A stretch of DNA of 64,000 nt from Cheilinus undulatus (taxonomy: Eukaryota > Chordata > Actinopteri > Labriformes > Labridae), in assembly GCF_018320785.1 (NCBI RefSeq), contig NC_054877.1:9618030-9682029 (forward strand). Direction: 5' to 3'. Numbering within the stretch: position 1 is the first letter of the stretch; each line of letters begins with the position of its first letter. Both the position numbers and the translations under genes were made by a program. Of this stretch, positions 17,108-29,060 are shown piece after piece. The notes under the pieces are model-generated. The model had not been told where the DNA came from. It was given only the letters and a program-made list of their open reading frames with translations, and ran no database searches.

Positions 17108-20100
17108 TCAGCAGGGGGAAATCTGCTGCTTATGGATCCATCGCTTCTTCAGCTTCTCTGCTTTGGCTTTTTCTTTACAGGCTGCAGGAGTAGACGGACA
17201 AAATGAGGGCCATAGGACAAACGGCAGCTAGTACATTTCATCTTGCATGGAATGATTTTGTGCTGAAAAAAGTTCCACTTCCTCTGAGAACTGGCCAGGT
17301 AGATTTTCCCAGTCCTCTAGGTCCACTGGGACTTTATGCTAGCTAGATTCACCGGGACCACTGTCTGTTCGATCTTCATGTAAATTAGCGATGTGCTGCT
17401 GCTTCACATAAACCTCAGCTCAGTCTCTTCATCAAAGCTCTAAAGGCGACACTTCTTAACATGCAATTATTTTTATTTATACATTTAGTAACGGGCTTAC
17501 TTTCCATCCTGACATTTTGGCTGATAATGTCTGTTTAAGGGAAATTATGGACAGAAATGTTTATAAGAAACGTCTTGGTTCATTCCTACTGTGTTGAATT
17601 AGGTTCCTTTAAAATACAAATGTGATTATTAGTATCAGAGGTTTTTAGAAATAATAACTCACCCCAGTCTTTCTTGACAAACTGCACAGCCGCACTTTTA
17701 TTTCTCCCCTTCTTGTTCTGGAGGGAGAGCATCTCATTACCTGAAAATAGAGGGAACAAACCTTAGAAACATTAAAACACATGATTAATTCACTAAAGAC
17801 ACATTTAGTCAAGCTGAAAAAGATGAATGTCGCTGTCGTCTCAGCAGAAAACGTCCTGGCAGCGCGGACGCCTCGGTGGAGCAGACAGCCGTCTCTATAG
17901 CAACGCTCAAATTGAGACAGATCATCGTCTTTACAGACTTCTGCCACAGAGTGTAGCGTGCTAAAAACAGCTTTATCATAGTAAATAAGCAGAAGGAAAA
18001 GCTGGTTGAAGATGTGTTTCTACATTTCTTTTAAAAATCAGTCATATTTACTCACTAGAGTTCAGGTCAACCAAAACTAAAACTAATTTCAGTCAAATTT
18101 TACTCTATATTGGATAAGTCTGAAATTTAAACTAGCATCTGCTTCATCCTTGGCCTTAAAGATACAATCCTTTCCACTTTAAACAGAGCTCAAGTCCAGC
18201 TGGTGCCCAGAGTAAAGCTTTAAGTTTGTAATAACTTCCTGCCTAAATGTCGGATGTGACATTACACCCGGGCGTACGCCCAGCAGGTGCACTCCGCTCC
18301 TGGATTGGTGATCACCAGACGTCAAACAAAGCCAAAGCTTCATGAATGTTTTCATCGAGTGAAAGGAAAGCGTGGTGAAGAGCGGCTTCTCTCACTTGTA
18401 GTCCTGCAGCTTCCTGGTCCGTACAGTCTGGACTTGATGAAGTCTTCAGCTGCCTGCTGCTGGCAGGACACCAACTCTCGCTCCTTCACTGTTGTCACCG
18501 TGTAGTTTCCCTTCAGGCTGAAAAACACAAAAAACAACAGTTAATGAGGTAATGGTTTAAACCACATCATTATTTTAATGCCCAGGAAAATACTTCAGTC
18601 CTGTTAAATTTAGATCCAGCTGTGGTGTTCTGGTTTCTCTGTATTAAAGCGTATTATCACCACTCACCACATGTCTGGTTCTGATGAGGTTTCTGTCTGG
18701 TAAAGGATCTTTTTTTCCCTGCCACTGCAGCGTTGTTAAATGTTTAGGTCTGAGTTTAATGTAGATTAAAGCTGGGTCTTTATAATAACATGTAAGAGTA
18801 CAGTGCAGACCTCTTAGTAAAGTGCAGCGATACCTTGGGTTATGAATTGACACCACACAAAAAAATCATCCACCCATCCATCCCAGTCCTAACAGTTCTA
18901 AAAAAGGTGAATGTTTACAAACCTTCTGGAATGTGGCGGGTTCTTGCTCTTCTTTTTCTTCATCCTGATCTCCTCCTCACCCTCTTCCTGCTGCTCCTCT
19001 TCATCTGGGTTGAGAGTAAATTAGCCATATTAAAACTAACTGTAAGGCTCTTATAGCTTCCTGTCAGCTCAACATATTAATATTAGAAAAATGAGCCTCT
19101 TTACCTTCATCCTCGCTCTCTTTCTGCTTCCTGCAAAATAAAACAGATTTAATTGAGCTGATAGAGGCAAACATGCTTAAAGTCAAAGAACCAGTGAAAC
19201 TGAACAAACATGAACTTACTTTGAAGGGGCAGAGTCGATTTCCTCCAACACATCAGCAGGTAAAAGTTTCCTTTTCTGTCAGAAACAGCAGAGTAAGGAC
19301 GATTAGCTGAAGGACGATTCCAACTAAATCCAGGATGCTGTTTTATTGTTTCACACAGATAAAAGGGCAAATAAAGAAAATATCAAAAGATGTGTGGGTG
19401 TGATGAATGCACCCACATTTCTGAGACATTGCCGCTGCGAAGCGAAGCTGTAATAACGCCGTAAACATTCATATTGTGCTACGGTGCTGCTCCTAACTGG
19501 TTCAGTTGATCCTGTCTAACTTCTGTACCACCTTCATGATTTCTTAAAGCTGACAACAGAGGGGATGAAATCGTCCCTGCCCCTTTTGCACATCTAGGAC
19601 ATTCACTGTGAAGGCAGAACATCACAGGGGCGTAAATATCATATCTTGAAACACCGGCAATGTGAATCAGCCAAACAGCTTTTATGAAAAATTCACACAC
19701 AAGTCATAAAGGGTAAGGAACCAGTTTTTGATACTATTTGATGCCCTATGTTTGGACTCAACAAGAGACCCATGTCATTTCCTAAAGACATGGTGGACAC
19801 CTGGCATTGATATGTGGTCATAAATAGGGTTTCCTGACATTATATGGACCTGTTTTCAAGTACACAAAGCCTGGTTTGTCAGTGATAAATGCGAAACTGA
19901 ATTTGAAGAGTTTTGTTAATACGAAGCTTCAGATCAGGGCTGTCAATACTTTTTCCACTGAGGGACACACTGAAAATTGTAAGGATTGTGGGGCCACTTT
20001 TATATACCTCACCTCTGTGATACTGAAGCCAGAAAATCCAGACTAATATCGGTAAAGATGTGCTTAGTGATTGGATAAGTTTGAATGGCTAACAACTGTC

Positions 20101-22023
20101 TGACAATGCAAACAGCCAATCATTTGAAGGATTTTAAGAAGGCCTATCAGATGTCAGTTGAGACCTTGTTGGCCCTGGCTATCACTAGATGTCCAGATCA
20201 GAACTATGTATCAGAGAATTTAGTTTTGTCTTAATTTAAGTCCAAAAAAAGCACATCAATAAATTGTCCTGTCAAAATGTTTGTTAACAATTTTCACAGT
20301 AGCACTGCCAAACTATAATTTTTGTGTTTTTCTGTGTAACAGATAAGTAAAGTTTTGTGTGACCTATCTGGACAAGTCCCCGAGGTAACAAAACTATAAA
20401 GTCACTCAATAAGAAAACACAGATAAAATATACACTACAGTCAAGCACGAGCTTCATGATCTAATGTGGCCTATTTTTCATTTATATTATAGAATTTGCT
20501 ATGCTATGCGATTAAAAATGGACCAAGGGCCATATTTGGCCCCAGGCCATGGTTTGGATACCCCTGCTTTAGATCCACAGCCCGGCTTGGTCTAGTGGCT
20601 TCTGCGGTACTGTTCAGATCCAAACATATTATTATAAATATATTCTATCAGCTGAGGATCTATACAGGCCACGGTGAATATCATTAGCATGTAGTTATCA
20701 TAAAATAATTTTTCAGCTGAAATAACGTCGCTAACGGTTTACGAGTAACTGACTCCTGTCGCCAACTCCTGTTTTCTGTCACTCAGCAGCCACCAGAGAC
20801 CTGCACTGCAGGTGTTGATATATATATATATATACTTTAATACAGAGAGATATGTTTGTAATTTTGTGCAATTGTACAGTTGCACTTCAGCATAACGACA
20901 ACAAAGCTTTTATTCATAGCTTACACTTTTAAAATGTTATTTGCTAATTGGCTCTTCGTGGGAGGTACAGTTTTTTCTTTCTCACTAATGATCAGACTTT
21001 AATTGCCTTAATTTGGATCATGCATTGGCAATAAAAGTCAAGGTTAAGAGGTCTGTTTGGGTTGTTCACAGTTGTGACAAGCATTTTCTACATCTTTTGG
21101 GGCATTTGTAGTTATTTACCCATGAAAATCTTGTGCAGATTCATCTTCTTATAAGACTTAGATCTTACATCCATGCTCTTACCTTCTGTTCCTGGAACAG
21201 TTCCTGTCTTTTTCGTCTCTTCTCTTTTAGTAGCTCCTTTTCTCTGTAAAAACATAAATGTTTTTTTTTAATTCAAATCAGGTGCAAAGAATCCAATGTA
21301 GTTCAATGTGAAGACAGGCGTATGCAAACACTATAAACTGGCTGTTTATAGTATCTCTACTAAAGCTCTGTTTATTCAGTGATTAACACAATATTTCCCA
21401 CAAGTTCTACAAAATAAAGCCCCTTTTTGTTATATAGCTAAAATACTTTTATTGTGAAACAGCCATACCAGGAAGTGAGGTGTTTTCAGTGGCTGCAAGA
21501 AAACTGAACACAAATGCCAGAAGGCACCTTTTGCAAGGATGTATGCACAGACATGAGTGAATCCCAGGGGTAGCAGGAGGTCAGATGGCTTAGAATTGCA
21601 TTTCAATGTGTGACCTCTTTAATTTTGTAAAACCGCTTTTACAAAAGACTGAAGTTACCCCAAAGAGCTAGAAAAATAACGTGATATAACTGTAGGTCAT
21701 ATCTTCCAGCTCCAGTAACAACAAATACTGAAGAAAGCCAGTGTCCCAACGAATAAAACCAAGGTCTCTAGTTAACACGGTCACTCTTTAGACCATAACA
21801 CCGGCTGGTCTCTTCATATAGAGGAGGGCGTTCTGTACCTTCTGGCTCTGTCCAGCGCCTGTCTCATGCTCTGTAAAGCTTCAGTCTTCGCATCTTCAAA
21901 TGTCACCTCTTCGGGAGCTTCGTCATCACTGGACTGAAGAACTAGACTGAAATTTTCCGACTGCTCGTCGATATTTGCCATCTTTGACGACGAGGTCTCT
22001 TCCCCACGTTGTTTCTTCGCCAT
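17108..22023 (-). CDS. nol7: Nucleolar protein 7
   Basis: Eight exons on the minus strand, in transcript order: 22023-21839, 21243-21183, 19275-19220, 19130-19105, 19004-18923, 18517-18396, 17740-17663, 17181-17108. Every junction is AG/GT and in phase, giving 227 aa (human about 257). Recognisable blocks are DDEAPEEVTF (residues 33-42), the basic KEKRRKRQELFQEQKKRKLL, an acidic-then-lysine-rich middle, QQQAAEDFIKSRLYGPG with RTT, and SAAVQFVKKDW near the C-terminus. These match NOL7. The family is nucleolar and linked to the small-subunit processome and early pre-rRNA processing. I chose the MAKKQRGEE start; an upstream in-frame ATG (MMTSASSQAN) is possible. It converges on ranbp9, the same pairing as in human. 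Intron 3 holds a hAT-like MITE, and a zinc-finger pseudogene starts about 120 bp upstream of the start codon. Confidence 0.95.
19935..20566. mobile_element. hAT-like MITE in nol7 intron 3
   Basis: The termini are CAGGGCTGTCAA at the left and GGATACCCCTG at the right. They are flanked by near-perfect 8-bp duplications, CTTCAGAT (19927-19934) and CTTTAGAT (20567-20574). Words such as 'gggccatatttggccccagg' near the right end are typical of short hAT derivatives. No ORF of note. It lies wholly within the intron and does not touch splice sites. Confidence 0.75.
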
Positions 22024-22184
22024 GTTGGCTTGGCTCGAGGCTGACGTCATCATCCTGCGCCACACTGTGACACCGTTATGTCTGCCCTCTAGCGACAGGG
22101 GAGGCTGAACATTTTTACTCAAAAATAGTGCTGGGAATATTTTTTATATAAAATGAGCAGACTCTAGAGAGGAACTGAGACCCA

Positions 22185-22643
22185 GACCAGGAGGGGCTAG
22201 AGTCTACATGGATTAAAGAGGACCAGGAGGGGCTAGAGTCTAAATAGATTAAAGAGGACCAGGAGGGACTAGAGTCTACATGGATTAAAGAGAACCAGGA
22301 GGGACTAGAGTCTACATGGATTAAAGAGGACCAGGAGGGGCTAGAGTCTACATGGATTAAAGAGAACCAGGAGGGACTAGAGTCTACATGGATTAAAGAG
22401 AACCAGGAGGGACTAGAGTCTAAATAGATTAAAGAGGACCAGGAGGGACTAGAGTCTAAATAGATTAAAGAGAACCAGGAGGGACTAGAGTCTAAATAGA
22501 TTAAAGAGAACCAGGAGGGACTAGAGTCTACATGGATTAAAGAGAACCAGGAGGGACTAGAGTCTACATGGATTAAAGAGAACCAGGAGGGACTAGAGTC
22601 TACATGGATTAAAGAGGACCAGGAGGGGCTAGAGTCCACATAA
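22185..22643. repeat. 36-bp minisatellite, 12 full units, derived from zinc-finger coding sequence
   Basis: Twelve full 36-bp units without length change run from 22185 to 22616, and a partial thirteenth follows. The consensus starts GACCAGGAGGGGCTAGAGTC and ends TACATGGATTAAAGAG. Units vary at a few sites: gacc or aacc, ggggct or gggact, and acatgg or aaatag. The unit aligns with the zinc-finger exon segment 'gaccaagaggagccagagcc tccacagatcaaagagg' (53090-53125 in the intact gene), which encodes DQEEPEPPQIKEE. The open antisense frame of repeated SSPSW..LI is a by-product. Confidence 0.9.
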
Positions 22644-22703
22644 GGACCAGAAGGAAGAGCAGGCCATAGTGAAGGAGGATAGATAAATTCATGCTGACTA
22701 ACC

Positions 22704-24393
22704 TAGGGTGAACATATTTTGATTACCAAAAACCAGGACACTCGGCCCAGCAATGAGATACTCAAATGATACTCGAAGTTTACTCAAAGATGCCTGATAA
22801 TTTCAATACATTTAAAGTATGCCTCCTCTGTGTGGATAGAAAATTGTTATATTACCAAATGCTATCTATAACCAAAGACAGATTCAGATAGGCTTCTCAG
22901 AGGTCACTCAACATCAGGGCCGTCACTAGGATTGAAAGAGGGGGGCTTAGCCCCGAGGGCTGCAGGTGATGCTTGGCATATAGCGTGCACCAAATTCTTT
23001 TCTCCACACCTTAAAATACTTCATTAATTATCAGTTGTAGAGCATTTATCAGGACATATAATCTGGCTCACTCTCCTCTCCTTAGAAGACTGTCCTGTCC
23101 TGAGCCTTGAGCAGGTCTTCCTTTTTCCTAACAGCCTGAGTGAGTTTATGAGTTGGTATTTAAAGGTCTATATGTGGAGTGAGTTCATGCAAAAGATGCT
23201 GAAAAACATACCCATTAATGCATTTAGTTTAAAAATGTGTTATATAATCTAAAAATGTACAGTTTCATAACTCCTCTTCCTTCTTTCAGTCTGTTCACGC
23301 TTTCCAAATAAAGCTAGTTTATTCTGCCTGTCACTGACATTTCTCTGTCTGAAGACAGCCTATACCAGTGGAACCCAACCTTATTCTACCAGAGGGCCTT
23401 ATTGTCCATATGGTCTTAAAATACTTTAGAGAGAGCCACATCCCAACACAGAGGATGTAAGAAGATCCATAGATCAGCTGATCCATAGTGGAAATAAAAT
23501 AAAACAGTGAATTGTTGGATTATTGTGTAGTTAAATAGGATGCAATAGGCCACATAAAAATGTCTATAGTGTTAGAGTAGAGGATGTTACTAATAATGAA
23601 CATATATTCTTTTTTATTTATGCAAGTTCCACCTGGTCTAATGACGTGTTAAATCAACATTTAGTTTAGATCTGTAGCTTTATTAACATCAAAGAGATGT
23701 TTTCTATTTTTTCCTCTCACTATTGATGCTTTTAGCTAAAGGGGGAGGGGCCTCATAGTGGTCTTTGCCCTGGGCCTCAAAATAACTAAAACCAGCCCTG
23801 CCTCACACCTGCAGCTCTCCAGACACATCGTTCCACCCCACCTCATTCTGTAGCTTTAGTTTTCTGTTTCTGCACTTTTGACAGTTTTTATTATCAGCAG
23901 TACATTAAAGATCAAATAAAACACTCACGTTTGGACAAGTTTCACTAGTTATTACATTATCTCAACATGTGATCGGTGTGTGTGAGGGTCGCTGATGACT
24001 GACAATGCGTATCACAATGATCATTATAAAACACGAGTGTGGGAGAGCGTGGACAGGAAGAGACTGAAGAAACCTGTTAAAATGAGGGCAGAAGAAGCTT
24101 CAGTTTGAACACCAGACAGCACTACTGCATGAATGACCTTACTGAAGAGACGCAGCACCAGCTGACTTACTCTGCTCTCTCCTGCGCGCATTCCTCCACC
24201 TGACGATCATAATACACGGGCTAAATATTAATCTCTGCTCGACGTGTTTTATTATGCCTGTCAATTTAGTGGCCCAATGAAAAACAATGAAAACCAGGAC
24301 ATTTTCATCACTTTATAAAAAACAGACAGGACGGCCAGGACAGGACCTGAAAACAGGACATGTCCTGGGAAAACAGGATGTTTGGTCATCCTA
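22704..24393. mobile_element. hAT-like element inserted in the zinc-finger relic
   Basis: A perfect 8-bp target duplication GACTAACC flanks it (22696-22703 and 24394-24401), and the finger-gene homology resumes immediately after. The ends are inverted: TAGGGTGAACATATTTTGAT at the left; read inward from the right, TAGGATGACCAAACATCCTG. Near the right end, 'aggacaggacctgaaaacag' and 'gacatgtcctggg' are typical of this fish/vertebrate repeat. A second possible element lies inside (about 22917-23807, ends CAGGGCCG and AGCCCTG), but its target duplication is poor. No transposase ORF is visible. Confidence 0.8.
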
Positions 24394-24545
24394 GACTAAC
24401 CTAGGTAAAGGGGAACTACAAAACGAACAGCTGATACTTTCTAAAGGCTCTCATGTCGCTAAAAATCAAAATCCAACAGGAAATGATCACGAAGACTCAG
24501 AAACATCTAGAAAATCAGAACCAAAAGAAAAGATTAAACTTATTT

Positions 24546-25090
24546 ATAACTATCAGCGAGATAAAAGGCGATAGGTACATGCGGTAAAGTTATTTTTCAG
24601 TCGACTTTTTACTTCTACTTCTTACATTTTCAAGCAGTTATCTGTACTTTCTACTCCTTACATTTAAAAACAGTCTTGTTACTCCTATTTCATTTCAGCT
24701 TGGTTTCATTCCAGCTTGTCATCGTTCAAAAAAACACAAAAAAAAAACCCCAAAAAACTACCCAGATAAATTGCGCCATCTGGGTAGAGTGAATTTGATT
24801 GTGGTTGGATGAGAGGTATAAACAAAATACCATTCTGACACCCTATTGGTTTGTACGCAATCCATCGCACCTGCGCACGACGTGAATCACGTCACACTCC
24901 AACAAGGAAATAGCAGACGTGTGTAGCCTAGTACAAAGATGTCCGTGGCAGAGACTCAAGAGAACTGGAGCGAAATGTCCCAACCAAGCACCAGTGAGGA
25001 AGCTGGTAGTACACATATATGGTTCTTGAATGAATTTGCATTGTACTAAAATGTGTTCATTTTCAATGGGCATAAATGCGGCTGAAATAA
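24546..25090. other. Non-coding sequence inside the zinc-finger relic
   Basis: This stretch sits where the finger array would be, but shows no finger codons. It is AT-rich with short C/T and A tracts (24600-24755). I see nothing further in it. Confidence 0.4.
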
Positions 25091-26127
25091 GTGCATCCCA
25101 AATTTTTCATGACTGTTCAAATGAGAAGAGCTCACACAGGTGAGAGGCCATACCTTTGGAAGATCTGGAGCAGAAGCTTCTCTGACTCCTCTACTCTTCC
25201 ACAGCACATGCAGACATGTAGCTGTATGTGTGCAGAAGCATTGGAGATGATTTTGGGTTTACATTTCTCCAGTTCAAACATGCAGTTCCTCTTCCTAGAG
25301 CCATTAAGATGTTTCATTGCTTTTATGACTCCGCCATGGTGATCGTAAAGGTCAGAGGCCTTATGTTTCTGAGTCGTCCGTCTTTCGGAGCCATTCTTGT
25401 GAACAGAATCGCATGAATTTTAATCAAAGTTTTCATCAGTTGACCTAAAACTGTCTGTGTACAGTCCCCTCCAAAAGTATTGGAACGGTGGGCCCAATTC
25501 CTTTATTTCTGCTGTGGACTAAAAACATTTGGGTTTGACACAAAAATATGAGACAATAGATCAGTATTTCAGCTTTTATTTCCAGGTATTTACACCTGGA
25601 TCTGATGAACAACTTAGGAGATAGCATTATTTGTAACGCAGCACCAAATTTTTAGGTGAGCAACAGTATTGGAACAGATAGACTTTAAGCAGATTAAAGT
25701 GAATTAGACTTACTATTTAGTTGTAAATCCTTTTCTTGCAGTAACTGCATCAATCCTGTGACCCACTGACACCACCTAACTTTTGCATTCTTCTTCTGTG
25801 ATCCTTTTCCAGGATTTCACTGCAGCCTCTTTCAGATGTTGTTTGTCTTGGGGTGTTACTCCCTTCAGTCTCCTCTTTAGCAGATAAAATGCTCTGTAGG
25901 GTTTAAGTCTGGAGATTAACTTGGCCAGTCTTAAACTTTCCACTTCTTGCCCCTGATGAACTCCTTTGTTGTTTTGCCAGTGTGTTTTGGGTCATTATCT
26001 TGCTGCATGATGAAGGATCTCCTAATCAGTTTGGTTGCATCTCTTTAAATTGGCAGACAAAATGTTTTTGTAGACTTCTGAGTTCATTTCTGCTGCTATC
26101 ATGTGTTACATCATCAATGAAGATAAA

Positions 26128-27078
26128 CTCATTGAGTGCCATTGACGTATATATACGTAATTTAAAAAACAACACTTGAGTGCCATTGACATATATATAT
26201 GTCAAAGTGTTTTTTTGGCGGCTGGCACAAGGGGGCGCTCTCACGCTCCCTGTGAGTAATTTTGGGGCTTCTGGGATACGTAGTCGGAACACTACAGTTG
26301 GAAGTGACAGTAGATCAAACATCATAGGTGGAGACCCTGGGGTCAAAGAGCAGAGCGATTGTTACAGAGGTAATCTAAGCTAAAAGTTCTAACTTAGACG
26401 CTGGAAGAAACTTGAAACTTTTGCCTGAGAAATCGCTTACTCACTGAAACCGACACTGAACTTAACGACAGCGAAACCAGGGATCAGTGCTTTTATTGAT
26501 CTGCCTCAGCCAGCAAAGAGGCTAAAGAATGCCGTAAGGTCTCCCCCGTGAGTGGGAGAAATAAGGCAGCCTCTCACCAGCTGGATGCATACAGCGACAA
26601 GCAGGAGAGGACGTGGGCGTATAGGGGGGTCCTGTGGAGGCCGTCCAGTCCCAGAGTGTGAATGACATGACAGTGACTGGAAGCATTGTTATTTATTTTA
26701 CAATAAAATAACATTTGTAATACAATTTTCAGATGTCTTTTATGTCACTGAAGGCAAAATTATAACATTCAAATCACTGTTCTGCTCGACAGACTCTCTT
26801 TCACTAAAAAAGGCATTTTTCTCAACTTTCTAGAAAAAAAGTGTCTTTTTGGTGAAACTAGCCTCTATTCAACTTACGATAAATCAAGAACGGAACAAGC
26901 TACAAACAAATGTTTTTTACCATGATGAAATAGAGAGTTTCTTCTTTCATTTGAGCTATTTGGTGTTTTCAGAGTCATTGTACAAAATATTCTGTGGGTC
27001 TTGAAAGATGACTCAAAATGGCCAAAAACACTGGCACAAGCCACTTTCCGTTTTATAAAAGGGCTGACACTCAATGAG
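26128..27078. mobile_element. TTAA-target element (piggyBac- or Kolobok-like MITE)
   Basis: The ends are inverted: CTCATTGAGTGCCATTGACG at the left and, read from the right, CTCATTGAGTGTCAGCCC. TTAA follows the right end (27079-27082), and TAAA (a likely mutated TTAA) precedes the left (26124-26127). The surrounding Tc1 sequence reads through 'aaga-TTAA-tgagcc' when the insert is ignored. A subterminal repeat of the left end (TTGAGTGCCATTGACATATA) lies near 26176. No transposase is visible. Confidence 0.65.
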
Positions 27079-27385
27079 TTAATGAGCCTGTCCCAGAAGA
27101 AGCCATGCAAGCCCAAGCCATGACATTACCTGTGTTTTACAGATGAGCTTGTATGTTTGGGGTCATGAGCAGATCCTTTATTTCTACACACTTTAGCCTT
27201 TAAATCACTTTGGTAAAGGTTCATCTTTGTCTCATAAGTCCATAAAACTTTGTCACAGAATTGTTGAAGCTCATGTCTGTACTTTTTGGCAAATTTCAGC
27301 CTGGCCTTCCTGTTCCTCTTGCTAATAAGTGGTTAGCATCTTCTGGTGTAGCCTCTGTACTTTTGTTCATGTAGTCTTCTGTGAA

Positions 27386-27556
27386 CAGTAGATGGTGATT
27401 CCTTCACTCCTGTCCTCCTGAGGTTGTCACTGATGTCTCTAACAGTAGATGGTGATTCCTTCACCCCTGTCCTCCTGAGGTTGTCGCTGATGTCTCTAAC
27501 AGTAGATGGTGATTCCTTCACCCCTGTCCTCCTGAGGTTGTCACTGATGTCTCTAA
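27386..27556. repeat. 57-bp tandem repeat, three units, inside the Tc1 remnant
   Basis: Units begin at 27386, 27443 and 27500 with CAGTAGATGGTGATTCCTTC, and a short fourth start is at 27557. The 57-bp period is 19 codons, so the minus-strand frame stays open (KESPSTVRDISDNLRRT repeated). Differences between units are single bases. Confidence 0.9.
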
Positions 27557-27565
27557 CAGTAGATA

Positions 27566-29050
27566 GTACGGTGGCCGAGAAGGGTCACAACACATGCAAA
27601 CGCCACAATCCTTGCATAATTAGAAAACACATGCAAACTCAGAAAACGGAAATGTTTCTAGGGGACCATAATCAGTGACGGACCCACATCCTGTTTAAAT
27701 CGGCCAAAACAAAGACATAATATACGTAGACACCTCATTGGCCAGAGGTATTCCTGGGCAAGATGCCTCACTCATGTGCTGCGTGGCGCTGCACAGAAGA
27801 GACAAGATCGCGTGGAATAACATTTCATGGGTAAATGAAACAGTTTTTTTTTTCATATTTGGCTAGAATAACTACACGTTCAGAAGCATTTTCCCTAACA
27901 TTGTTGTTTAGTGGATTAATATCCGCAGTTAAGCTAACTTTATGAAGGGGACATATTATGCAAAAATCATTTTTTCAGGCTTTTTTAACACAATTATGTG
28001 CCCCTGGCCTGTCCACAATCCCCTCAAGTACCAGAAAAATCCATTCCCTCTCTCTTTCTCCACCTTTCAGAAAATGTGTGCTGAAACAAGTCTTTACATC
28101 TAGTGACCTCACCAGGGGCCTAAACACCCGCCCCCAGGTTTGGTTGGCCCTCCCCCACTTGGAGGAAAGTTCGGCCCTCCTCTACTGATCCGCTCAGCGA
28201 CCAGCTAGAATGCTGGATAGCTCAGTGGGTTACCCTGCTGACTACAGTCTAGGAGATTGATGGTTCAAATCCCAGTCTAAACTTTGGGGATAAAAAAGTG
28301 TCAGTGATATCACAAGTGCTGCATCCATTTCCTGAGAGGGGTGTGGTCAGGGGTGGAGTCAGACAACTAATTACCATTTAAAGCCACAGAAACACCTTGT
28401 TCTGAGAAGGGCTGAAACAGAGGGGTTTTTAGACATGCAAAAATCCAATACTGGAGTTTTTTTTTAGCAATAAACTTCACAAGCATGTTTTAGAGACCTC
28501 TGAGAGCTATATAAACTTGTCTTAAAAGGGGAAAATATGTCACCTTTAACAACATTTTGCCTAATGGTTATTTTGTTTCTAGGAGAGAAGGATGACTCGA
28601 TTGCTGTCGGTTAAAAGATTTGATGCAAAAATGTATCATAGAGAAGGAAGAAAGTATCCAAATTAACAATGTCACTGTTGTACACGTCTAGCTAACTTTA
28701 TTTCACTTTAAAGATTTCCAAAAGATGTTAACCGACGGAGGCTGTGTAGAGCCAACTTTGTTGTTAAGCGGATTAATATCCGCGGTTAAGTGAAATTGGT
28801 TTTATATTCGACATTTGCTAGTTTTTTGCGTTTCTAACTGTAATAACGTGATGAAAAATGTACCAATTTCTTCCAGGTTGATATTATTTTGTACAGACAA
28901 GAAAGGCTGACATTTCACAGGTCTGACTAACTCACCAACATCAGCAGGTCTGATGAAAGTTTGAAGAAACTATGCCGAATATGCCTCTGAGTACCGTACG
29001 GCAGCCAGGATGCCAAGGGACCATCATGAAAGTGCAATCGCTGTAAATTA
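27566..29050. repeat. Dispersed repeat block
   Basis: No gene is seen. Positions 27566-27950 start 'acggtggccgagaagggtca' with repeated 'acacatgcaaac' words. Positions 27950-28553 form a unit with loosely inverted ends ('ggggacatattatgcaaaaa' at the left, 'ggggaaaatatgtcaccttt' at the right). The sequence 'ggattaatatccgc(a/g)gttaag' occurs at both 27912 and 28770, suggesting that the middle unit split an older repeat. Confidence 0.5.
28208..28280 (+). repeat. tRNA-like segment within a dispersed repeat
   Basis: It contains an A-box-like GATAGCTCAGTGGGTTA and, 30-odd bases later, a B-box-like GGTTCAAATCCC, the two internal RNA polymerase III promoter elements. The stems do not pair well enough for a working tRNA. 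It lies inside a repeat unit, so a tRNA-derived SINE fragment or tRNA pseudogene is likelier. Confidence 0.45.
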
Positions 29051-29060
29051 TTTTTTAAAT

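Larger units (their letters stand above)
22150..25459 (+). pseudogene. C2H2 zinc-finger gene relic (paralog of the 53-kb gene)
   Basis: Three segments are collinear with the intact finger gene. Positions 22150-22706 correspond to its acidic exon-2 start ('gagaggaact', 'gaccaggaggggctagag', 'gaagagcagg', 'ttcatgctgactaacc'). Positions 24394-24545 continue exactly where it stopped ('gactaacctaggtaaagg' to 'agaaaatcagaaccaaaaga'). Positions 25091-25459 hold the last finger remnant (RAHTGERPY, cysteines lost) and 3'-UTR homology ('aaacatgcagttcct', 'atgtttcattg', also seen at 56165-56215). Almost all fingers are deleted, the frames are broken, a minisatellite replaced one segment and a hAT-like element split another. 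It is not functional. Confidence 0.85.
25462..27565 (-). mobile_element. Tc1-like transposon remnant
   Basis: It begins CAGTCCCCTCCAAAAGTATT after a TA (25460-25461), a usual Tc1 inverted-repeat start. Transposase-like minus-strand sequence lies at about 25770-26120 and 27083-27380. It is split by a TTAA-type element (26128-27078) and contains a 57-bp in-frame triplication (27386-27556). The right inverted repeat is missing; unrelated sequence starts near 27565. Confidence 0.8.

Noticed and set aside
22115-22639. 174-residue minus-strand ORF of repeated SSPSW..LIHV units
   Set aside because: It is the antisense of the 36-bp minisatellite. The period is divisible by three, so one frame stays open by chance. 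No start context or homolog is recognised.
28208-28280. Functional tRNA gene
   Set aside because: Box motifs are present but acceptor and anticodon stems do not pair, and it is embedded in a repeat.
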